A DNA stretch of 64,000 bases from Lactonifactor sp. BIOML-A5 (GTDB taxonomy: Bacteria > Bacillota > Clostridia > Lachnospirales > Lachnospiraceae), in the NCBI RefSeq assembly GCF_009677585.1, contig NZ_WKYV01000015.1:57624-121623 (forward strand). The letters run 5' to 3'. Below, piece by piece: positions 58,615 to 64,000 of this stretch (positions are counted from its first letter, which is position 1; every line of letters starts with the position of its first letter). The position numbers and the translations under genes were made by a program. The notes beneath the pieces are model-generated. The model did not search any database, was not told where the DNA came from, and was given only the letters and a program-made list of their open reading frames with translations.

Positions 58615-60480
58615 ATGCAGATTGAGAGCCTTGTTATTCGGAACTTTAAATCTATCCGTGAAATGCGTATAGAGGGAATTGAAAATGCCCTGATTCTTGT
58701 GGGGAAAAATAATACGGGAAAAACTTCTGTCCTGGATGCGATTCGTGCAGTGGGCGGGGTGTATGAGATAAAAAAAGAGGATTTTAATGAAAAGCGCCAG
58801 AATATAGAGATTCAGGTTACGTTAAGCTTTTCTCCTCAGGATTTAGGGCTTCTTCACAGCCTTGGGATGGTCAGCCAGTATAAACGCTATGAGCTGTGGG
58901 AGAAGGACTTTTGCCAGAAGCTGCCCTCCTATAAGGACGGTAAGCTGTTCTTTGAGTTTTCAGCCAATTATGAGGGGAAAATACGGTATCACGATGGCAT
59001 TAAAAAGAATAACTCCCATATTCGGGAGGTTTTTCCAAAAATTTATTTTATTGACATACAGCGGGAGGTTAAAGAAATACAGGATGATCTGCTGATGTTT
59101 CAGGAAAACGAACTTCTCGGCAGAATGCGCTCTGGCAGCTGTATGTTCCATGAGGGGAAGCAGTGTCAGCACTGTTTTTCCTGCATAGGGCTGATTGAGA
59201 AGAAGACGCCCCGGGAATTGGATGTGTTCGAGACATCAAAGCTTCTGGAGTATAAGATGTATCATATGAACCTAAGCGATTTTTCCCGTAAGGTGAACCG
59301 GAATTTCAGAAGAAACGGTGGTTCTTCTGAAGAAATCTGCTATACGATGGAATGCAGTCCGGATCATATGTTTCAGGTTACGGTAGAAACGTATCACAGC
59401 GGCAGAAACAGAAAGCAGCCTATTGAACATTTGAGCAAAGGCATGAAAAGTATCTATATGCTGTCTCTTCTGGAGGCATACGTGGAACAGGGAAATCTAA
59501 TCCCTAGTATTATCATGATAGAAGATCCCGAGATTTTTCTCCATCCCAAGCTGCAGAAGGTTTCCAGTGAGATTCTGTATCGGCTGTCGAAAAAGAATCA
59601 GGTGATTTTTTCTACCCACTCTCCGAATTTGATTTTTAACTTTAACAGCAGGCAGATTCGTCAGATTGTATTGGGGGAGGATGAATATTCTGTTGCCAGG
59701 AAAAAGACGAATATAAACGCTATTCTCGATGACCTGGGATATTCGGCCAGCGATTTGATGAATGTAAGCTTTGTATTTATTGTAGAGGGCAGACAGGATA
59801 AAAACCGTCTGCCGCTGCTTCTTGAAAAATATTATTCTGAGATTTATGACAAAAAAGGGAAGCTTTCGCGGATTGCTATTATAACGACCAATAGCTGTAC
59901 GAACATCAAAACTTACGCTAATCTGAAGTATATGAACCAGATATATATGAGGGACCAGTTTCTTATGATAAGGGACGGGGACGGGAAGAATCCGGAACAG
60001 CTGGCAAAGCAGCTCTGCAGATATTACGATGAGCGCAGCCTGGAGGACATTGATAAGCTTCCCAAGGTAACCAGGAGAAATGTTCTCATTTTAAAATACT
60101 ATTCCTTTGAAAACTATTTCCTGAATCCGGAGATTATGGCACAGCTGGGAGTGATAGAGACTCCGGAAGAGTTTTACCGCATCCTCTTCGGAAAATGGCA
60201 GGATTACCTCTGGAGAATACGGAGCGGACAGCATCTGACAGAAGTGCTGGGGAAGAACCTGGAATCTGAGGAAGAACTCATAAGCCATATGGAGGAAGTG
60301 AAAATTTACCTGCGGGGCCATAACCTTTTTGATATTTTTTATGGCAGATATAAGGAACAGGAACGGGAGCTTCTTAAAAGGTATATTGACCTTGCACCCA
60401 GGGAAGAGTTTCAGGACATTCTGGATGCGGTAGACAGGTTTGTTTATTTTGACAGCAGAAAAAGGGAGAATGAGAAATAA
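58615..60480 (+). CDS. OLD-family ATP-dependent nuclease
   Basis: 621 residues. ABC-type ATPase start MQIESLVIRNFKSIREMRIE, Walker A LVGKNNTGKTSVLD, ABC signature-like EHLSKGMKSIYMLS, Walker B IIMIEDPEIFLHPKLQ, STHSPNLIFNF; then TOPRIM: FVFIVEGRQDKNRLP with Glu near 395 and LMIRDGDGKNP (Asp-x-Asp) near 455. An extra four-cysteine cluster (CMFHEGKQCQHCFSC) near 180 is unusual and may bind zinc. OLD nucleases occur in anti-phage systems such as Gabija. Directly followed by an arginase-fold gene without spacing. Confidence 0.82.
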   Translation: MQIESLVIRNFKSIREMRIEGIENALILVGKNNTGKTSVLDAIRAVGGVYEIKKEDFNEKRQNIEIQVTLSFSPQDLGLLHSLGMVSQYKRYELWEKDFCQKLPSYKDGKLFFEFSANYEGKIRYHDGIKKNNSHIREVFPKIYFIDIQREVKEIQDDLLMFQENELLGRMRSGSCMFHEGKQCQHCFSCIGLIEKKTPRELDVFETSKLLEYKMYHMNLSDFSRKVNRNFRRNGGSSEEICYTMECSPDHMFQVTVETYHSGRNRKQPIEHLSKGMKSIYMLSLLEAYVEQGNLIPSIIMIEDPEIFLHPKLQKVSSEILYRLSKKNQVIFSTHSPNLIFNFNSRQIRQIVLGEDEYSVARKKTNINAILDDLGYSASDLMNVSFVFIVEGRQDKNRLPLLLEKYYSEIYDKKGKLSRIAIITTNSCTNIKTYANLKYMNQIYMRDQFLMIRDGDGKNPEQLAKQLCRYYDERSLEDIDKLPKVTRRNVLILKYYSFENYFLNPEIMAQLGVIETPEEFYRILFGKWQDYLWRIRSGQHLTEVLGKNLESEEELISHMEEVKIYLRGHNLFDIFYGRYKEQERELLKRYIDLAPREEFQDILDAVDRFVYFDSRKRENEK

Positions 60481-61245
60481 ATGGGAGAACCCATAACAGT
60501 ATTGAATTTTGATCATGTCTATGAGGAACAGGATTTTTACCGGAAGGAGAAGTATACCTGGATCGATCTTACAGATGTATCCGGGGTAAATGGCTACTGT
60601 GACAGCCATGCCATGGCTGTACTGAGAAAACGGCTGAGACAAAGACCCCATGCCAGAATTCATTTTATTGATTCCGGCAATTATCACTATGTGACTTATC
60701 TGCTGCTGGAATATATCAGAGAACCATTTGCCCTGGTTCTCTTTGACCATCACACAGATATGCAGCAGCCGCTTTTTGAGGAGTTATTATCCTGCGGGTG
60801 CTGGGTCAGAAGAACTCTGGAGGAACATAAGTATCTTCAGGAAGTAATTATGATCGGAATGGAAAAAAGGCAGCTGGAGGCCATTGATCCTGCATACAGA
60901 AAGCGGATTACAGCATATAGCAGGCAGACGGTGGAGGAAAGCGATGTCTGGGAGGAATTTGCGGCGCGGCATATTCATTATCCGGTATATATTTCTATTG
61001 ATAAAGATGTAATAGACACGGGGGAGGCTGCTACCAACTGGGATCAGGGTGGTCTGACCCTAAAGCAGCTGAACGAGGTTTACGGAAAGATCTGCAGAAA
61101 TCACAGGGTCCTGGGGATTGATGTGTGCGGAGAGAGCGCAGACTATCTGGGAATGCTGGAACGCTTCGAAGCAGATAACAGCAAGAATAACCAGGCAAAC
61201 GAAAAAATCCTGCACATGATAGAGGAAAAGACATTTTCCTTGTAA
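60481..61245 (+). CDS. Arginase/ureohydrolase-fold protein
   Basis: 254 residues, ATG immediately behind the OLD stop (TAAATG). Metal motifs VLFDHHTDMQ (Asp-x-His-x-x-Asp-like) near 83 and YISIDKDVID (Asp-x-Asp) near 170, the hallmark pair of the arginase/deacetylase fold; length is short for arginase. Tight coupling to the nuclease implies a shared function. Substrate unknown. Confidence 0.65.
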   Translation: MGEPITVLNFDHVYEEQDFYRKEKYTWIDLTDVSGVNGYCDSHAMAVLRKRLRQRPHARIHFIDSGNYHYVTYLLLEYIREPFALVLFDHHTDMQQPLFEELLSCGCWVRRTLEEHKYLQEVIMIGMEKRQLEAIDPAYRKRITAYSRQTVEESDVWEEFAARHIHYPVYISIDKDVIDTGEAATNWDQGGLTLKQLNEVYGKICRNHRVLGIDVCGESADYLGMLERFEADNSKNNQANEKILHMIEEKTFSL

Positions 61246-61338
61246 AAAAGACAATTTTTTCTGGACTTTTTTAAAATTTAACGATAATATTATGTATTAT
61301 GTTGTAATGGAATCATACAATCGGGAGGAAAAGCAGCA

Positions 61339-62661
61339 ATGAAGAAAGTAGTGAAATTCGGCGGGAGCTCTTTGGCAAGTGCAGAACAGTTTCAGAAGGT
61401 GGGGGATATTATCCGTGCCGACGAGTCAAGAAGGTACGTGATTCCCTCTGCACCCGGCAAAAGATTTACCGATGATATTAAGGTTACGGATATGCTGTAT
61501 GAGTGCTATCAGGCAGCTGCAGAGAAGAGAAAAGAATTTAAAAATCTGCTGAGATGTATCCAGGAGCGGTACCAGGAGATCATCGGCGGTCTTGGCCTTT
61601 CTCTGTCACTGGAAGAAGAATTTGCGGTAATTGAGCAATCATTTAAAAATGGTGCGGGAGAGCAGTATGCAGCTTCCAGAGGGGAATTCCTCAATGGTAA
61701 GATTATGGCTGCCTATTTGGGATACGAATTTATAGATGCGGCAGAAGTTATTATCTTTGACGAAAACGGCAGTTTTGAAGCAGACAGAACTGACGAGATA
61801 CTTTCTGCACGCCTGGAAAATGTAAAGACTGCTGTAATCCCCGGATTCTATGGTGCCACAGAGGATGGGGTGGTTCACACCTTCTCCAGAGGGGGATCGG
61901 ACGTTACAGGATCTATCGTGGCAAAGGCGATCAAGGCAGACCTGTATGAAAACTGGACGGATGTCTCAGGATTTTTAGTGGCAGACCCGAGAATTATTAA
62001 AGATCCTCAGGTGATTGAAACTATCACATACAGAGAGCTTCGGGAGCTTTCCTATATGGGAGCAACTGTACTGCATGAAGATGCCATCTTCCCTGTAAGA
62101 AAAGAAGGAATTCCCATTAATATCAGAAACACCAATGCACCTGAAGATAAGGGAACCTTCATCGTAGAAAGCACCTGCAGAAAACCAAAATACACCATTA
62201 CAGGTGTGGCCGGCAAGAAGGGATTCTGCTCTATTTACATCGAAAAATCTATGATGAATGCAGAGATCGGATTTGGGCGCAAAGTCCTTCAGGTATTCGA
62301 AGAACAGGGTATTTCATTCGAACATGTGCCGTCAGGAATTGATACCATGACAGTATTTGTCCACCAAAGCGAGTTCGAAGAAAAAGAACAGCAGGTAATA
62401 GCGGGTATCCACAGAGCCGTGCAGCCTGATGTAGTAGAGATGGAGTCCGATCTGGCCCTTGTGGCGGTAGTAGGCCGGGGAATGCGCGCTACCAGAGGAA
62501 CGGCCGGAAGAATCTTCTCTGCGCTGGCTCATGCCAATATAAACGTAAAAATGATTGATCAGGGATCCAGTGAACTGAATATCATTATCGGTGTAAAAGA
62601 CAGTGACTTTGAAACAGCAATAAAGGCAATATATGATATCTTTATCATGACTCAAATCTAA
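61339..62661 (+). CDS. lysC: Aspartokinase
   Basis: 440 residues. KFGGSSLASAEQF N-terminal kinase motif, FSRGGSDVTGSIVAKAIKAD, GATVLHEDAIFPVRKEGIPI, then two ACT domains (ITGVAGKKGFCSIYIEKS; LVAVVGRGMRATRGTAGRIF) for feedback control by lysine or threonine. First enzyme of the aspartate pathway. ATG after GGGAGG. Confidence 0.9.
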   Translation: MKKVVKFGGSSLASAEQFQKVGDIIRADESRRYVIPSAPGKRFTDDIKVTDMLYECYQAAAEKRKEFKNLLRCIQERYQEIIGGLGLSLSLEEEFAVIEQSFKNGAGEQYAASRGEFLNGKIMAAYLGYEFIDAAEVIIFDENGSFEADRTDEILSARLENVKTAVIPGFYGATEDGVVHTFSRGGSDVTGSIVAKAIKADLYENWTDVSGFLVADPRIIKDPQVIETITYRELRELSYMGATVLHEDAIFPVRKEGIPINIRNTNAPEDKGTFIVESTCRKPKYTITGVAGKKGFCSIYIEKSMMNAEIGFGRKVLQVFEEQGISFEHVPSGIDTMTVFVHQSEFEEKEQQVIAGIHRAVQPDVVEMESDLALVAVVGRGMRATRGTAGRIFSALAHANINVKMIDQGSSELNIIIGVKDSDFETAIKAIYDIFIMTQI

Positions 62662-62675
62662 AAGATGTAAAAGAG

Positions 62676-62707
62676 GGGACGTGTTCTTTGTAGAAAGAAC
62701 ACGTCCC
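62676..62707. terminator. Strong hairpin after lysC
   Basis: GGGACGTGTTCTTT (62676-62689)/AAAGAACACGTCCC (62694-62707), 14-bp perfect stem with GTAG loop. Only A and mixed bases follow, so as intrinsic terminator it is weak in T run but very stable. 62,708-62,954 contains no gene. Confidence 0.6.
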
Positions 62708-62868
62708 AAAATCGATCCAGCCTGTCCCTAATTCATCTTGCCCTGTCCCTTTTTCTTTATATTCCTCTAATGTATTGCAAAACATATAAATTTTCTTTAA
62801 ATATTCCCACCAATGTTTCATGAAAAATTAACAGCTGTCAAGAATAATATATGTTATGATTATTGGGT

Positions 62869-62901
62869 ATTCTAAACCGGAAAAAGGGGCCGGTTTAGAA
62901 T
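62869..62901 (+). other. Hairpin in the leader of the EcsC gene
   Basis: ATTCTAAACCGG (62869-62880)/CCGGTTTAGAAT (62890-62901), 12-bp perfect stem, in the leader of the following gene. A possible promoter (TTAACA..TGTTAT) lies before it at about 62828-62858. Possible operator or leader structure. Confidence 0.45.
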
Positions 62902-62954
62902 TGCTGAAGGCGGCACATAAAGATGTGCCTGTATAGTTATAAGGGGAGAATATT

Positions 62955-63728
62955 ATGGATAATGTTATGAGAAGCCAGCTGAAAAAGATTGGCAAAAAAG
63001 AGAAGAAACTGCTGGACAAGAATAAGAAGGGGACTGTTCGGGCAGTCTCGGAAAAGTTAGAAAATAAGATTCCCGAAGGGGTAAAAGTTAAGCTGGAAAC
63101 TGCTTTCTATAAAGGATTCCGCCTGGTCTTTTCAAAAGGGACAGGATGGATCGAAAAAACATACAACAAAGAAAAGCGAATGTTGGAGTATGAAGCAGAG
63201 GATTATACATATGAGAGAGATCAGAAAAGAGTAATCAAACAATTGAATAAAGTTTCCTCCAGAAGCAGTATGTCTAATCTGGGACTGACAGCTTTGGAGG
63301 GAACTGTCATGGGGGTCCTGGGAATCGGATTGGCTGATATTCCTGTGTTTATTGGGGTGCTTCTGAAGGGAATCTATGAAGCAGCTATAAGTTATGGATT
63401 CTCCTATGAAAAAGAGGAAGAGAAATATTATATTCTTCTGATGATAGAGGCAGCGCTTGCACATGAGGAAACACAGCGAACGCTGGACGACAAGGTAAAT
63501 GAGATTACAGAGTATTTAAGCCAGGGAATCGCTGTCCCTTATCTGGTGGAAGAACAGATGCGGCAGACGGCGGATGCCATGGCAGAGGATATGCTGTGTA
63601 TGAAGTTTATTCAGGGGATACCTGTCGTGGGAGTGTTAGGCGGAGCTGTTAATGTGTCCTACTTTAACCGGGTAATGAGGTATGTGAAATTGAAGTATCG
63701 GAAGAGGTATTTGTTGTCGAAAAATTGA
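62955..63728 (+). CDS. EcsC-family protein
   Basis: 257 residues from ATG 62955 (GGGGAG). Basic N-terminus, then EcsC-like body: SNLGLTALEGTVMGVLGIGLADIPVFIG and IQGIPVVGVLGGAVNVSYFNRVMRYVKLKYRKRYL. Two hydrophobic stretches suggest membrane contact. The biochemical role of EcsC proteins is not established. Confidence 0.8.
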   Translation: MDNVMRSQLKKIGKKEKKLLDKNKKGTVRAVSEKLENKIPEGVKVKLETAFYKGFRLVFSKGTGWIEKTYNKEKRMLEYEAEDYTYERDQKRVIKQLNKVSSRSSMSNLGLTALEGTVMGVLGIGLADIPVFIGVLLKGIYEAAISYGFSYEKEEEKYYILLMIEAALAHEETQRTLDDKVNEITEYLSQGIAVPYLVEEQMRQTADAMAEDMLCMKFIQGIPVVGVLGGAVNVSYFNRVMRYVKLKYRKRYLLSKN

Positions 63729-63729
63729 G

Positions 63730-63917
63730 ATTTAGGGGTGTAGGGCTTGGACTTCAGCTTAAAGTGATTCAAGTCGGAAAGTGTGAGGTGGCGGGGGGAC
63801 GGTGAGAGAAATCCCGCGACGGTGGGCTGGCTGGTTCGGACAGGAGGGAGGCTTAAGTTCCGGGGACACCTCCGTCGCGAAGAGAGTCTAAGCCAAAACC
63901 GGAATCTCCGCCGGAGC
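63730..63917. other. Structured GC-rich intergenic DNA
   Basis: No gene. Inverted repeats CGCGACGG (63815-63822)/CCGTCGCG (63872-63879) and GGCTTA (63850-63855)/TAAGCC (63889-63894) are interleaved. More GC-rich than neighbouring genes. Could be a repeat or an RNA; nothing known recognised. Confidence 0.4.
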
Positions 63918-63963
63918 ACCGTTCGTATGTGCAAAGAATGCTTGATGTGCATTCTCTGCCCAT
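63918..63963. repeat. Dispersed hairpin repeat, copy 2
   Basis: Closely matches 54881-54926 (ACCGTTCGTATG, GAATGCTT, GTGCATTCTCTGCCCAT shared), but the stem is less perfect. Confidence 0.7.
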
Positions 63964-63970
63964 GCTCACT

Positions 63971-63997
63971 TTTTTTCGGCCCTGACTGCCGAAAAAA
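63971..63997. terminator. Bidirectional terminator at window end
   Basis: TTTTTTCGGC (63971-63980) pairs with GCCGAAAAAA (63988-63997): a hairpin that gives A-rich and T-rich flanks on both strands. Serves ecsC and/or a gene to the right. Confidence 0.65.
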
Positions 63998-64000
63998 TCT

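Noticed and set aside
1..64000. CRISPR array or rRNA genes
   Set aside because: No regularly spaced repeats with unique spacers and no rRNA-like sequence seen.

Overview
The window is a chromosome segment of a low-GC Gram-positive gut-type anaerobe, most likely a Lachnospiraceae member. Strong AGGAGG ribosome sites, a Tn916-type integrase, a BceAB transporter, EcsC, and DapF and LysC in the flank all fit this; the genus is inferred, not proven. Positions 1 to about 51,960 are the early and replication arm of a large AT-rich prophage or phage-like integrated element. Its left part, including any structural genes, lies outside the window. From about 52,000 the DNA is visibly more GC-rich and carries ordinary chromosomal genes.

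Left arm (1-20,300). Two IS200/IS605 elements (about 20-2,190 and 9,860-11,526) sit among many small phage genes. This arm holds a divergent Xre/MazF region with tandem operator repeats, a candidate SOS-controlled small RNA, a tRNA-Gln, a sigma-like/DUF262 fusion protein, two related methyltransferase-like proteins, a nucleotidyltransferase broken at its catalytic motif, and a PAPS-reductase-like PP-loop protein. The 5' end of that last gene lies on a short segment that is currently inverted between 15-bp inverted repeats. Several genes carry single-base frameshifts.

Replication core (20,573-33,068, all +): an SSB-like protein, a Sak4-type ATPase, a zinc-ribbon protein, a DnaB-type helicase, a DnaG-type primase, a RecJ-type exonuclease, a family B DNA polymerase, a RecD2-type helicase and a Gp157-like protein. 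They are tightly packed, probably one operon behind a structured leader at 20,355-20,572.

Nucleotide and repair arm (33,187-50,380): a DNA methyltransferase, an NAD-dependent DNA ligase split in two by an HNH gene, a RuvC-like protein, a nucleotide-kinase-like P-loop protein, a 5'-nucleotidase-like HAD protein, a class II ribonucleotide reductase carrying an intein at its active-site cysteine, dUTPase, a second PP-loop protein and thymidylate synthase. On the opposite strand is a two-gene NHEJ operon (Ku and ATP-dependent ligase). The element makes its own dNTPs, replicates its DNA and repairs breaks. Xis, a terminator, the integrase and three integrase arm-type repeats (51,790-51,844) close it on the right. 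Several genes in this element have no ATG, GTG or TTG at the correct distance from a strong Shine-Dalgarno sequence but do have ATA or ATT there.

Host flank (52,094-64,000): BceA/BceB-like ABC transporter, AraC-type regulator, a DapF-like epimerase lacking one catalytic cysteine, an Lrp-type regulator with an aminotransferase, an OLD-family nuclease translationally linked to an arginase-fold protein, aspartokinase and EcsC.

All calls come from reading the sequence and remembered family motifs; no database search was possible.
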